From contig CAUHQV010000025.1 in NCBI GenBank assembly GCA_959608625.1, forward strand, positions 1 through 35,152: DNA of 35,152 bases, read 5' to 3'. Below the pieces are notes generated by a model. The model saw nothing but the letters and a program-made list of their open reading frames with translations, ran no database searches and was not told the origin of the DNA. This document shows, in pieces, positions 6,536 to 15,052 of this stretch (its first letter is position 1; each line of letters starts with the position of its first letter). Made by a program: the position numbers and the translations under genes. The DNA is from an uncultured Flavobacteriales bacterium. GTDB taxonomy: Bacteria > Bacteroidota > Bacteroidia > Flavobacteriales > UBA1820.

Positions 6536-8626
6536 TCAGTCTTTCTGGTATTCGATCCGGCTATGGTATATTTCGAGGAGTTTTTCGGTCAGGATCTCTT
6601 TCAGGCGATTGATCTGCCGGTACGAGATCTCCGCCTTGTCGAACTGCCCGTCCTGGCGCTGGCGCTCCACTACGGCCGATATCAGGTCGCGCAGCGACTG
6701 CTCGGTAATGACTTTCAGGCTCCGCGAGGCGGCTTCCACCGAATCGCAGATCATCAGGATGGATTCTTCCTTGGAGATCGGCTTGCGGTAGTGGTACCGG
6801 TAATCGTCCTCGTTCACATTTTCGGCGCCGTATTTTTCCACCGCCTTTTTCCAAAAGAAATATACGAGCGACTGCCCGTGGTGGGTACAGATGAAATTGG
6901 TCACAATAGACGGCAAACTGTATTTTTTGGCCATTTCCAGCCCGTCGCTCACATGGCGGCGGATCACGTCGGAACTGTCCTTGGGATCCATATTGTCGTG
7001 CGGGTTGTAATGAGCGCTCTGATTTTCGATGAACATCCCAGGGTTTTTCAATTTGCCGATATCGTGGTAAAGCGCGCCCACCCGCACCAAAAGCGCATTG
7101 CCTGCCATCTCCCGGGCGGCCTGCTCGGCGATATTGGCCACCGCCAGGCTATGCTGGAACGTACCGGGTGCTTTTTCCGAAAGCAGGCGCAGCAGCGGCG
7201 AATTGGTATCGGTGAGCTCCAACAGCGAAATATCGGATACCAGCCCGAACACCTTTTCGTAAATGTAAATCACCGGCTGCGCGAAAAGCATCAGGATACC
7301 CGATATGAGCAGATACCCGGATATCGTGAGCATCTCGCCCGTAAAAGCCGGGTTCTGTATCAGCATCACCCCGACCGCTATCACGATGGACAGCCCCGTG
7401 ATACGGGCTACGCTGACGAAAAGGCGGCTGCGGTGATAAATGACGTTGGACGTAAAGGCACACGCGATTCCCGTAATAAGGCCGATAAATATGTACATAT
7501 ACATATTGGGGGCCATGAACGAACACAGGTAGACCGAGAAAATGTGCACCATGAACGCGATGCGCGAATTGAAAAACGAGCGCAATACGATGGTCTGCAT
7601 ACAGATAGGCACAATGTAGATCATCGGCGGAGAAAACCGGGTGACAATATAACACAGCACGAACGAAACGAACATGCTGGTCAAAATAAGGATGATCTGT
7701 TTCTTGTGGAAGTACTTGCCCCGCTTGAACTGTTTGAGCAGCATATAAAGCGAAAGGAAAATGGAAAAAACGACAATCACATAGCCCAGTGTCGTCCCCC
7801 ACATACCCTGCCTGTCCCCCTGGGTATTGTAGACCTTCCGTAGGGACTCCAGCACATTGTATGTATAGTCCGAAACCGGCTCGTCCTGACTGATTATCAG
7901 TTTCCCGCGGGCAATGAACCCGTAATTGGGCGATATATCGTCCAGGTTTTCGGAAAGAGCCGTTTCGGTCAGGTCGATATCGTACGATACATTGGGGGTA
8001 AGTACCGCCTCGAAAAGAGCAGTCATCCGCTCCACGTCTTCCGCATCCACTCCCGCGGCTTTCAGCCGCTTTCCGGCGTATTCCAGGGCGGAATCGGGTG
8101 TATAGAGTTCGGAAAATATCACTTCCTCCTCCTGGTTGCCCCGCAGCAAAGACACCAGTTCGTTCCGGCTGCGCACCACTCCGGCCGCCGCCTGGGACAC
8201 CAGTCCCCGGGACAGGATCCGGGACAAAAGGGCGCGCCCCGTTTCTTTCAGCCGGGCCGTATTGCCCTGGGATTCGGCAAAGACCGAAGAAAAATTGTCG
8301 TCGTATTTTTGCAGGGAGGTAGACGATACCGTATCCGAATACACGAAATAATGCCGGCTGGTAGAACGGATTTGTTCGCGTTCGGTACGGAGTTGTTTGT
8401 CGGTCTTGGACAGCACGAAATCGAACGGCGCCGCCAAGTCGTCGTAATGCCAGGCCTGGCCTTTGCTGTAATCGTATTTGAAATTATGGCTTTTAGGCAT
8501 TACCACCACCACGGCCGCGGCCGCGGCCAGGAAAAGGGAAAGTTTGAACAAACGCGCTCCGTGGACCCTTAGGAATACCCTCAAAGGTCTCAACAGCCCG
8601 TCCGCTTTGTTCCGAATATCCTCCAT
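6536..8626 (-). CDS. 7TM-HD family phosphodiesterase (PgpH-type, probable c-di-AMP hydrolase)
   Basis: A 696-residue membrane protein with the order of PgpH/YqfF. It has one TM segment (about 30-43) and an extracytoplasmic 7TMR-HDED-like region (about 45-270). A membrane block of about seven helices (277-460) and a cytoplasmic HD domain (about 485-690) follow. The HD metal ligands are visible: H492 in FQHSLAVANIAEQ, H521-D522 in GALYHDIGKLKNP, then RRHVSDG and CTHHGQS. Characterised PgpH proteins hydrolyse cyclic di-AMP to pApA; the role here is inferred from the shared architecture. No diadenylate cyclase gene lies in the window. A TATTTTTG box on the minus strand (8662-8669) may be its promoter. 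It is divergent from the thiolase gene. Confidence 0.88.
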   Translation of the reverse strand: MEDIRNKADGLLRPLRVFLRVHGARLFKLSLFLAAAAAVVVVMPKSHNFKYDYSKGQAWHYDDLAAPFDFVLSKTDKQLRTEREQIRSTSRHYFVYSDTVSSTSLQKYDDNFSSVFAESQGNTARLKETGRALLSRILSRGLVSQAAAGVVRSRNELVSLLRGNQEEEVIFSELYTPDSALEYAGKRLKAAGVDAEDVERMTALFEAVLTPNVSYDIDLTETALSENLDDISPNYGFIARGKLIISQDEPVSDYTYNVLESLRKVYNTQGDRQGMWGTTLGYVIVVFSIFLSLYMLLKQFKRGKYFHKKQIILILTSMFVSFVLCYIVTRFSPPMIYIVPICMQTIVLRSFFNSRIAFMVHIFSVYLCSFMAPNMYMYIFIGLITGIACAFTSNVIYHRSRLFVSVARITGLSIVIAVGVMLIQNPAFTGEMLTISGYLLISGILMLFAQPVIYIYEKVFGLVSDISLLELTDTNSPLLRLLSEKAPGTFQHSLAVANIAEQAAREMAGNALLVRVGALYHDIGKLKNPGMFIENQSAHYNPHDNMDPKDSSDVIRRHVSDGLEMAKKYSLPSIVTNFICTHHGQSLVYFFWKKAVEKYGAENVNEDDYRYHYRKPISKEESILMICDSVEAASRSLKVITEQSLRDLISAVVERQRQDGQFDKAEISYRQINRLKEILTEKLLEIYHSRIEYQKD

Positions 8627-8661
8627 CGCAGGGATCTCTCTTTATCGTTAATTATATCTTA

Positions 8662-8669
8662 CAAAAATA
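8662..8669 (-). promoter_or_regulatory. Possible -7 box of the 7TM-HD gene
   Basis: The minus strand reads TATTTTTG, matching TAnnTTTG, 36 bases before the start codon. I see no clear -33 box. Confidence 0.4.
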
Positions 8670-8763
8670 GGCAATAAACAGTAAATGTAAGGCATAATAT
8701 CCGTCCCCGCACGGTTTTTTTGATTTTTTTACCTAACTTGCGGGCCTGAAAATCGGAAAAAAC

Positions 8764-9948
8764 ATGAAAAAACAGCAGGCAGTAATAGTAGCTTCGGCGC
8801 GCACCCCTATCGGGGGATTCTGCGGCAGCCTGAAGGATATACCGGCTCCCATGCTTGGTGCGATCGCGATAAAAGGCGCCCTGGGAAGGTGCCAGGTAAA
8901 GAAAGGGGACATAGACGAAGTATTCATGGGCTGCGCCCTGCAAGCCGGTCTGGGACAATCCCCGGCCAAGCAGGCAGCCATCAAAGCCGGCATCCCGGAG
9001 TCGGTTCCCTGCACGACCATCAATAAAGTCTGCGCTTCGGGCATGAAGGCGACCATGCTGGCCGCCCAAAGCATCGAAATCGGCGAGAACGACACGGTAG
9101 TGGCCGGAGGGATGGAAAATATGTCCAAAGTGCCGTATTACCTGCCCTCGGGACGCACCGGGCAGAAATTCGGGAACGTCACCCTGGTGGACGGCATGCT
9201 GTACGACGGCCTGACGGACGCTTTTTCCAACGAACATATGGGCCTGTGCGGGGAAGCCTGCGCCGAAACGCATGGTATCTCCCGGGAAGAGCAGGATTCT
9301 TTCGCTATCGAGAGCTACACCCGCAGTGCTAAAGCCTGGAGCAAGGGTGCATTCGACAACGAAATCGTCCCGGTGGAGGTGGCCGACCGCAAAGGCAATG
9401 TGAGCATCGTGAGCGAGGACGAAGAATACAAAAACGCCAAGCTGGACAAGATCCCGCTATTGCGCCCGGCGTTCAAAAAAGACGGAACTATCACGGCAGC
9501 GAACGCCTCTACGATAAACGACGGGGCAGCCGCCTTGGTACTCATGTCCGAGGAAAAAGCGGGCAAACTGGGCATGAAACCCGTAGCGCGCATCGTATCG
9601 TATGCGGATGCCGCACAGGCCCCGAAAGATTTTACGACTTCCCCTACCCTGGCCGTCCGCAAAGCCCTGAAAAAGGCCGGCCTGACGGAAAAGGACATCG
9701 ACTACTGGGAGATAAACGAGGCTTTCTCGGTCGTAGGTATCGTCAACACCCGTCTGTTGGACATCGATAAGGACCGGGTGAACATATTCGGCGGGGCGGT
9801 CTCGCTCGGGCATCCCCTGGGTGCCTCCGGGGCGCGTATCCTGGTGACCCTACTCACCATCCTGGCCCGCAAGAACGCCCGGCTGGGTTGCGCCGTAGTG
9901 TGCAACGGCGGGGGCGGGGCATCGGCCATGATACTGGAACGTTTGTAA
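8764..9948 (+). CDS. Acetyl-CoA C-acetyltransferase (thiolase)
   Basis: Condenses two acetyl-CoA into acetoacetyl-CoA, or the reverse. At 394 residues it is the usual biosynthetic-thiolase size. The catalytic residues are in place: nucleophile C90 in INKVCASGMKA, H350 in SLGHPLGASGARI, and C380 in VCNGGGGASAMILERL. The NEAF motif is present at 318-321. It stands alone between a divergent PgpH-like gene and a terminator, with no hbd, crt or CoA-transferase gene beside it. The pathway (butyrate, mevalonate or fatty acid breakdown) therefore cannot be read from context. The ATG at 8764 gives the standard MKKQQAVIVASARTPIG start. A TAACTTGC sequence about 25 bp upstream is an imperfect -7 box. 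Confidence 0.93.
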   Translation: MKKQQAVIVASARTPIGGFCGSLKDIPAPMLGAIAIKGALGRCQVKKGDIDEVFMGCALQAGLGQSPAKQAAIKAGIPESVPCTTINKVCASGMKATMLAAQSIEIGENDTVVAGGMENMSKVPYYLPSGRTGQKFGNVTLVDGMLYDGLTDAFSNEHMGLCGEACAETHGISREEQDSFAIESYTRSAKAWSKGAFDNEIVPVEVADRKGNVSIVSEDEEYKNAKLDKIPLLRPAFKKDGTITAANASTINDGAAALVLMSEEKAGKLGMKPVARIVSYADAAQAPKDFTTSPTLAVRKALKKAGLTEKDIDYWEINEAFSVVGIVNTRLLDIDKDRVNIFGGAVSLGHPLGASGARILVTLLTILARKNARLGCAVVCNGGGGASAMILERL

Positions 9949-9970
9949 ATACTCTTTGGAAAATAACCGA

Positions 9971-10008
9971 AAACGGCTTTCCCGGAAAGGAAAGCCGTTT
10001 TTATTTAT
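9971..10008. terminator. Terminator after the thiolase gene
   Basis: AAACGGCTTTCC (9971-9982) and GGAAAGCCGTTT (9989-10000) form a perfect 12-bp stem with a 6-nt loop, followed by TTATTT on the plus strand. It also sits just past the convergent HAD gene and may act in both directions. Confidence 0.85.
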
Positions 10009-10027
10009 GCGAATGAAAATATTCTTC

Positions 10028-10645
10028 TTAAAGCGCTAAGAGTTCGGCGGGAGTGCGGAAAAAATACCTGGCCCCTATATTTTCCGTAGAGGCAGCCCCC
10101 CACAAGACGAGGCCGAAATCGACGCCGGCATTCCGGCTGCACTGGTAATCGTAGATCGTATCCCCGATGTAAATGACTTCTCCCGGCGATGCCCCTGTCC
10201 TCTGCAAATAGGTCAGAATGGGATCGGCAAAAGGTTTGGGGCGGGGAGAGTCCGTCGCACACAAGACCGTACCGAAGTATCGGGTTATCCGATGGGGCTC
10301 GAAATCGGCGGCAAATTCCTCAGGTGTTTTTGATGTGATTATACCCAATTCATGCCCCTTCTTTTGCAACTGCGGCAATAATTCCGCAATGCCGTCGAAC
10401 AACCTGATAGTCGAACTGTATTTGAGCAGATTTTTATTCCAAACCGCGTTGGCCGACCCGGGATCTTTTACGCCCGATTTTTCCAACGACACCTCCCCGG
10501 GTATCCCCAGGGCGAACGTAAGGTCCTTTACGTCGACCGTTTTACCCAAAATATCCCTGAGAGTGTCCTGCAGGCTGTGTAAAACGGCATATTCGGTATC
10601 CAGCAAAGTACCGTCTATATCGAATATGATATGCTTATATTTCAT
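10028..10645 (-). CDS. HAD-superfamily hydrolase, phosphoglycolate-phosphatase-like
   Basis: A 205-residue phosphatase of the HAD superfamily, subfamily I with a helical cap (about residues 17-80). The motifs are: I, FDIDGTLLD with nucleophile D9 and acid/base D11; II, GIITSKT; III, the lysine in SPRPKPFADP; IV, YIGDTIYDYQ. This set is typical of Gph/PpaX-type enzymes that remove phosphate from small phosphorylated metabolites. The exact substrate cannot be predicted. It lies 82 bp downstream of the two-TM protein of the sigma cluster on the same strand. It might be the distal gene of that transcript, or transcribed alone. I saw no clear promoter box in the gap. Confidence 0.85.
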   Translation of the reverse strand: MKYKHIIFDIDGTLLDTEYAVLHSLQDTLRDILGKTVDVKDLTFALGIPGEVSLEKSGVKDPGSANAVWNKNLLKYSSTIRLFDGIAELLPQLQKKGHELGIITSKTPEEFAADFEPHRITRYFGTVLCATDSPRPKPFADPILTYLQRTGASPGEVIYIGDTIYDYQCSRNAGVDFGLVLWGAASTENIGARYFFRTPAELLAL

Positions 10646-10727
10646 TCTATCCTGTCCGCCGCCCGATAACCGCTATTCCCGAAATTTTTCCCCACCGGCC
10701 CAGTCCTCTTAAAAACCCGGGGGTGCG

Positions 10728-11120
10728 TCATTCAATAGGTTCCACATTCTGGTAATCGTCCGTATCGAGGAACGCATAGAAGGCAAAACCCAGCACGGCC
10801 AGCACGGCCACTACGCTCACCTGGGACATCACGGAGGGCATCTCCCGGTCGGCCAGCGAGGTGAAGAACCCGATAAAAGAGTGATAAAGCACCGCCGCCT
10901 GTTCCCATCCCATGATCCATACCGCAAGGCCCGCTCCGGCCAGGACAGCGGCCAGAATCACCCAGAGGGATATATCCCGCCGGGGAAGCGTACCCATCAC
11001 CCGGGCAGAGAACCCTTCGTCCGGGACAACCGTTTCCCGCAGCGGAGACAAAGCCTGGGCCAGCATCCGGTCGGTATCGTCCTGAAAAATGTCTTTCTTT
11101 TTTGTCCTCATGTCCTTCAT
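10728..11120 (-). CDS. Small two-TM protein coupled to the ECF sigma factor, possible anti-sigma-like partner
   Basis: A 130-residue protein with a charged N-terminus and two predicted membrane helices (about 52-70 and 99-118). The segment DEGFSARVMGTLPRR (residues 34-48) resembles the start of the DUF5056-type proteins that sit beside ECF sigma genes in Bacteroidales. This is from memory and not verified. Its ATG overlaps the sigma stop codon (ATGA, 11117-11120), so translation is probably coupled. A short cytoplasmic N-terminus before membrane helices is the layout of many membrane anti-sigma factors, but no zinc-binding anti-sigma motif (HxxxCxxC) is present. Its function as an anti-sigma factor is therefore an inference from position. 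Confidence 0.7.
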   Translation of the reverse strand: MKDMRTKKKDIFQDDTDRMLAQALSPLRETVVPDEGFSARVMGTLPRRDISLWVILAAVLAGAGLAVWIMGWEQAAVLYHSFIGFFTSLADREMPSVMSQVSVVAVLAVLGFAFYAFLDTDDYQNVEPIE

Positions 11121-11647
11121 CGTTTAAGTAGTTGGGCCAGGTGCGCCTTTCCGCGCGCCACATGCGTTTTGACGGTCGAAAGGGGAATGTCCATGATGCG
11201 GGCTATTTCTTCCTGTTTTTGCTGTTCGATGTAGAACAGCACGACCGCCGTGCGTTCCGCGGGCTTCAAACGATCGAGCGCCCGGTAAAGGTCGATATTT
11301 TTTTCCACCGCCGTGCCATCCGAATCCGTTAAATAATACTCGCAATCGGATATATCCTGATGCGCGTGTTTCTTTTGCAGGGCGGCATAATCGTAAAACA
11401 CGTTGTACGCGATAGAAAAAAGCCACGTGCGGAATTTCGCCGTCCCCTTGTATGAATTGATGTACATCCACGCCTTGAGGAACGTATCCTGGGCGATATC
11501 CGCCGCCAGTTCCGCATCGCCACCGGTAAGGTTCATCAGCAGCCGCCGCACATCCCCCTGGTATTTTCTCACCAGGGAATCGAATGCGCGGCGGCTGCCC
11601 AGAAGGGTTACCTGCCCGACCAATATCAGGTCTTCGGCTTGGCTCAT
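11117..11647 (-). CDS. RNA polymerase ECF-type sigma factor
   Basis: A 176-residue sigma-70 family factor with only regions 2 and 4. Region 2 spans about residues 20-90 (AFDSLVRKYQGDVRRLL, then AADIAQDTFLKAWMYINSYKGTAKFRTWLFSIAYNV). Region 4 spans 118-172 and ends with the helix-turn-helix EEIARIMDIPLSTVKTHVARGKAHL. Such factors direct RNA polymerase to a small regulon, often for envelope stress. The next gene overlaps by 4 bp and the previous gene ends 33 bp upstream on the same strand, so the three probably form one transcript. No TonB receptor or FecR-like gene follows, so it is not a SusCD/FecI-type iron or glycan unit. Confidence 0.93.
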   Translation of the reverse strand: MSQAEDLILVGQVTLLGSRRAFDSLVRKYQGDVRRLLMNLTGGDAELAADIAQDTFLKAWMYINSYKGTAKFRTWLFSIAYNVFYDYAALQKKHAHQDISDCEYYLTDSDGTAVEKNIDLYRALDRLKPAERTAVVLFYIEQQKQEEIARIMDIPLSTVKTHVARGKAHLAQLLKR

Positions 11648-11680
11648 TGCGGAACGTCCGTTCTTTTTGTCTGACCGGGA

Positions 11681-12562
11681 TTATTCCCCGGCGTTCTCTT
11701 TACTTTCTTCCTGTTTCGATTCGGGTTTCTCCTGCGATTCCCGCTCGGCTTTGTAGCGCATGAATTCTTCCATGTCCCGCCGTTGCTGCTCGCTTTTTTT
11801 GGAAGCGTAGTCCAGGTACAGGTAAGCGAAGCCAATGAAGAGAGGAATCAGCCCGATGGGCCACGCATCTCCATGGCCTACCGATCCGAAGAAAAACATC
11901 ATACCGATGGCGATGATCAGCAGGACAACGCCGGTCTTGCGGTATTTACGGGGCGACCTCATGTAAGAGGCCACGCTCTTTTTAGTTCGTTCGAAGGCCT
12001 GCGAGTAGTCCGTCCCGATAATAGGCATGTCCATTTCGTATTCTTCGGCTTCACCGGCCGGAGCATCGGGGGCGGCCTCCGCCCGGCGCTCCCGGTATAC
12101 GATCTTGGCCTTTTGCATCGCCTCGAACTGGGCCATTTTCAGTTCGTGGGCCCGCCGCTTGCCTTTTTCACGCGCCTGGAGCACCAGCCAAAATGCCAGC
12201 ATAATGCAGAGGGCGATCAATAAGGGGGGGAAAACGCGGTCCATAAAACGCTGGGATTCGGTCGTCCAATAACGATCCTGTTTTTTCATCTGCAACTGGT
12301 AAAGCTGATCTGCGCTCATCTGCGAATACACGGCAGAATCCAAAAAACGATCGGTGCGCATCTTTTCCAACGCCGTCTGCAAAGCATATTCCGAAGCGTA
12401 CTTCAGGGAGTCCAGCGAATACTGCGTCGCGTTCTTGTAAACAGTGTCGCGTACGACGGCCGTTTCTTCGGGACGGTCGGCCGGTTTTTCCGTTTCGGCG
12501 GCGCCGAGAAATCCGGTGGCGGCAAATATTGCCAATGCGGAAAGAATGATTCTGATTTTCAT
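11681..12562 (-). CDS. Membrane protein of unknown function, first gene of the ECF sigma cluster
   Basis: A 293-residue protein. It starts with a signal-peptide-like segment (MKIRIILSALAIFAATGFLGAAE), followed by a polar region (about 22-108). Then come a membrane helix (about 110-128), a basic/acidic cytoplasmic-looking loop (130-205), two close helices (about 210-228 and 233-250) and a charged Glu/Lys-rich tail. The tail ends QEKPESKQEESKENAGE. The paired helices ending YLYLDYASKK recall small integral membrane proteins encoded next to ECF sigma genes in Bacteroidales (DUF6249-like); this is tentative. It lies 33 bp upstream of the sigma gene and may sense or transmit an envelope signal. 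The ATG at 12562 is preceded by a -7-like TATTTTTG at 12681-12688. Confidence 0.7.
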   Translation of the reverse strand: MKIRIILSALAIFAATGFLGAAETEKPADRPEETAVVRDTVYKNATQYSLDSLKYASEYALQTALEKMRTDRFLDSAVYSQMSADQLYQLQMKKQDRYWTTESQRFMDRVFPPLLIALCIMLAFWLVLQAREKGKRRAHELKMAQFEAMQKAKIVYRERRAEAAPDAPAGEAEEYEMDMPIIGTDYSQAFERTKKSVASYMRSPRKYRKTGVVLLIIAIGMMFFFGSVGHGDAWPIGLIPLFIGFAYLYLDYASKKSEQQRRDMEEFMRYKAERESQEKPESKQEESKENAGE

Positions 12563-12680
12563 GATCGGTATTTTTACTTTTTATGTTCTTTTTGTTTTTT
12601 CGTTCGAACTTTCTACTGCATTAGACAGGGGTCCGGATGCAAAAAGTTTCACCGGCCGGCGAAATTTTCGGAAGAATTTT

Positions 12681-12688
12681 CAAAAATA
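12681..12688 (-). promoter_or_regulatory. Possible -7 box of the sigma-factor cluster
   Basis: The minus strand reads TATTTTTG, matching TAnnTTTG, about 120 bp before the first gene. No -33 box is evident at the usual distance. Confidence 0.35.
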
Positions 12689-12743
12689 ACGTAAATCGGG
12701 GTTTCAGCGCGTAAAATCACGGTTTTATTTCTAAAAAAATAGA

Positions 12744-12751
12744 TACATTTG
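12744..12751 (+). promoter_or_regulatory. -7 box of recF, five bases from the start codon
   Basis: TACATTTG matches TAnnTTTG exactly. The recF ATG begins at 12757, so transcription should start at or next to the start codon, giving a leaderless or nearly leaderless mRNA. I see no exact TTTG at the -33 position. Confidence 0.5.
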
Positions 12752-12756
12752 TACCT

Positions 12757-13842
12757 ATGTACCTCAAAAGCATCCGTCTTGTAAATTTCAAGAACCTCGG
12801 CGCTATGGACGCGGATTTCTCCCCGAAGATAAACGCGCTCACCGGCCCGAACGGTACCGGCAAAACAAATGTGCTGGACGCCGTGTACTACTTATGCTTT
12901 ACCAAGAGCTACTTTTCTGTTTCCGACAGCCAGAACATCCGCCACGGCGAGGACTTCATGATGCTCGAAGGGCAGTTCGACTGCGCAGGCGATACCGATA
13001 CGGTGCTGATGAGCCTGCAACGCGGCACCCGCAAATCGGTCAAACGGTGCGGGAAACCCGTAGAACGGATGAGCGACTACGCAGGCATCTACCCGCTGGT
13101 CATCGTTTCTCCATCCGACCGGGACCTGATATCCGAAGGCAGCGCCTTGCGGCGTAAATTCGTGGACGGGGTCGTTTCCCAGACCGCGCCGGGCTATCTG
13201 GAGATCCTCGTATCCCACTCCCGCGTGGTGGAACAACGCAACGCCTTGCTGAAAAGCCCCGGCGTTTCCCCGCTCGAACTGGAAATGTACGACCGTCCGA
13301 TGATCGAACTCGGACAGAAAATATACACGGCCCGCAAAGCGTTCCTCGAAGCCTTCATTCCGGTCTTCCGACAGGTCTACTCCGACATATCGGGCGGCAG
13401 TGAAACGGCCGACATCGCCTACCGGAGCGTCTTCGAGGACGAAAACCCGGAAGCGGAGATTCTCGGGGCCCGGGCAAAGGATCTGTTGGCAGGCTTTTCT
13501 ACTACCGGCGCCCACAAGGATGACCTGCGTTTTACCCTGGGAGGATATCCGGTAAAAAGTTACGGTTCGCAGGGCCAGCAGAAAACATTCCTTACAGCCC
13601 TCAAACTGGCCCAGTTCGATTTTATGACCCGCGCCACGGGCCTGAAACCTATCCTGTTGCTGGACGATATATTCGACAAACTGGATCCCTCCCGGGTGGA
13701 GTACATCGTATCCCTGGTGCGCCGCGATGCGTTCGGGCAAATATTCATTTCCGATACCCACCAGGATCGTATCGACTCCCTGATGAAAGGCATCGCCGCC
13801 GGGGCCTACAAAACCTTTAATTTACCTTTGGAAAACCGATGA
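12757..13842 (+). CDS. recF: DNA replication and repair protein RecF
   Basis: An SMC-like ATPase that, with RecO and RecR, loads RecA on gapped DNA. Its 361 residues match the family length. The N-terminus MYLKSIRLVNFKNL is typical. The Walker A motif is GPNGTGKTN (residues 30-38). The ABC signature region is YGSQGQQKTFLTALKLAQF (from about 269), and Walker B is ILLLDDIFDKLD (about 304-315). The start codon overlaps the next gene's neighbourhood only at the 3' end: its stop shares an ATGA with the DUF721 gene at 13839-13842. Unlike in many bacteria, dnaA, dnaN and gyrB are not adjacent. Confidence 0.96.
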   Translation: MYLKSIRLVNFKNLGAMDADFSPKINALTGPNGTGKTNVLDAVYYLCFTKSYFSVSDSQNIRHGEDFMMLEGQFDCAGDTDTVLMSLQRGTRKSVKRCGKPVERMSDYAGIYPLVIVSPSDRDLISEGSALRRKFVDGVVSQTAPGYLEILVSHSRVVEQRNALLKSPGVSPLELEMYDRPMIELGQKIYTARKAFLEAFIPVFRQVYSDISGGSETADIAYRSVFEDENPEAEILGARAKDLLAGFSTTGAHKDDLRFTLGGYPVKSYGSQGQQKTFLTALKLAQFDFMTRATGLKPILLLDDIFDKLDPSRVEYIVSLVRRDAFGQIFISDTHQDRIDSLMKGIAAGAYKTFNLPLENR

Positions 13843-14132
13843 AAGAATACAGGCCCCAAAAAGCCGATAAAGTGATCGCCGATTTTTCGGCCCGAAATAA
13901 GGCCGTATCCGAGGGGCTGACCGCCCGACGGCTGGAAGAACTGTGGATGGATATGTACGGCTCGACAGCCCGGCGCTATACGGCCCGGGTGCTTTTTTCC
14001 GGGGGGCACCTCACCATAGAGGTATCCAACGATGCCTGGAAGAACGAACTGATGCTCACCCGTACCTCCATCCGGGAACGCATCAACGGGCAGGTCGGAT
14101 ACGATGCGGTATCCGACGTATATTTCGTATGA
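13839..14132 (+). CDS. DUF721 / DciA-like protein
   Basis: A 97-residue protein of the DUF721 family. DciA proteins of this family load the replicative helicase DnaB in bacteria lacking DnaC or DnaI. The family layout is visible: a basic N-terminus, LEELWMDMYGSTARRYTARVLFSGGHLTIEVSNDAWKNEL (about 33-73), then a short helix with RERINGQVG. The segment LTIEVSNDAWKNEL is the conserved strand-helix core. The gene overlaps recF by 4 bp (ATGA). The pairing with recF suits a role in replication. The size is at the short end, so it is probably the minimal domain form. Confidence 0.85.
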   Translation: MKEYRPQKADKVIADFSARNKAVSEGLTARRLEELWMDMYGSTARRYTARVLFSGGHLTIEVSNDAWKNELMLTRTSIRERINGQVGYDAVSDVYFV

Positions 14133-14275
14133 CATTCCCATTGGCAGGGCTTGGTTAAAAATATCCAAATTGTTGATAAAGTTTTGCCTCTGTGCTCAAA
14201 CGGATGGATTTTAATGAGTATTTTTACCGAAAATTTGACTTTTGCCAAACCGAACGTTTTATTGACAGGACGACG

Positions 14276-15052
14276 ATGGGAAAAATAATAGCGATTTCAA
14301 ACCAAAAGGGGGGCGTGGGCAAGACCACTACGGCGGTCAACCTGGCCGCTTCGCTGGGGGCCCTGGAAAAAAAGGTGCTGCTGGTCGATGCCGACGCACA
14401 GGCCAATGCCACTTCGGGACTGGGCGTAGACGAGAACACGATAAAAGGCGGCACCTATGAGGTGATAGAACACTTGGCCGACGTGCGCGGACTGATCGTC
14501 GGGACTTCCACTCCGGGAGTAGACCTGCTGCCGGCCCATATAAACCTGGTGGCGGCCGAAGAAGAACTTTCGGACAAGGACGGCCGGGAATACATGCTCA
14601 AAGAAGCGCTCGACGCCATAAAAGAGGACTACGATTTCATCCTGATAGACTGTTCCCCCTCGCTGGGACTGATGACCATCAACTCGCTCACCGCGGCGGA
14701 CAGCGTGATCATCCCCATACAATGCGAATATTACGCTTTGGAAGGGCTCGGGAAACTCCTGAGTACCATCAAAAGCATACAGAACAGTTACAACCCGTCC
14801 CTCACCTACGAGGGAATGCTGCTCACGATGTACGACCCGCGCCTGCGCCTGTCCAACCAGGTGGTCGAGGAAGTGCGTACCCATTTCGAGGACATCGTAT
14901 TCAATACTATCATCCAGCGCAACGTAAAGCTGGGCGAAGCCCCTTCGCACGGCGAAAGCATCATCAGTTACGACGCTACCAGCCGGGGGGCCGAGAATTA
15001 CATCAGCCTGGCGGCCGAGATAATCAAGAAAAACAAACTGCACCTGATATGA
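14276..15052 (+). CDS. parA: Chromosome-partitioning ATPase ParA (Soj)
   Basis: A ParA-type ATPase that, with ParB, segregates the chromosome origin region; 258 residues. The deviant Walker A motif is QKGGVGKTTTAVN (residues 10-22). The A' motif is YDFILIDCSPSLG, followed by the IPIQCEYYALEGL segment. The frame is open to 14192, but MGKIIAISNQKGGVGK at 14276 is the canonical start. The stop overlaps parB (ATGA, 15049-15052). The 143-bp gap before it has no clean TAnnTTTG box; TATTTTTA near 14220 is the nearest. It is the first gene of a run that continues through ribF. Confidence 0.95.
   Translation: MGKIIAISNQKGGVGKTTTAVNLAASLGALEKKVLLVDADAQANATSGLGVDENTIKGGTYEVIEHLADVRGLIVGTSTPGVDLLPAHINLVAAEEELSDKDGREYMLKEALDAIKEDYDFILIDCSPSLGLMTINSLTAADSVIIPIQCEYYALEGLGKLLSTIKSIQNSYNPSLTYEGMLLTMYDPRLRLSNQVVEEVRTHFEDIVFNTIIQRNVKLGEAPSHGESIISYDATSRGAENYISLAAEIIKKNKLHLI

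Noticed and set aside
14171..14179. TGTTGATAA upstream of parA as a DnaA box (origin of replication)
   Set aside because: A single site with one mismatch, no cluster and no AT-rich unwinding region; recF and parA nearby are not enough to call an origin.
14722..15048. Long open frame upstream of parB giving a 407-residue protein
   Set aside because: It overlaps parA in another frame. The canonical ParB start MSKKVLGRGLSALL at 15049 and the ATGA overlap with parA define the true gene.
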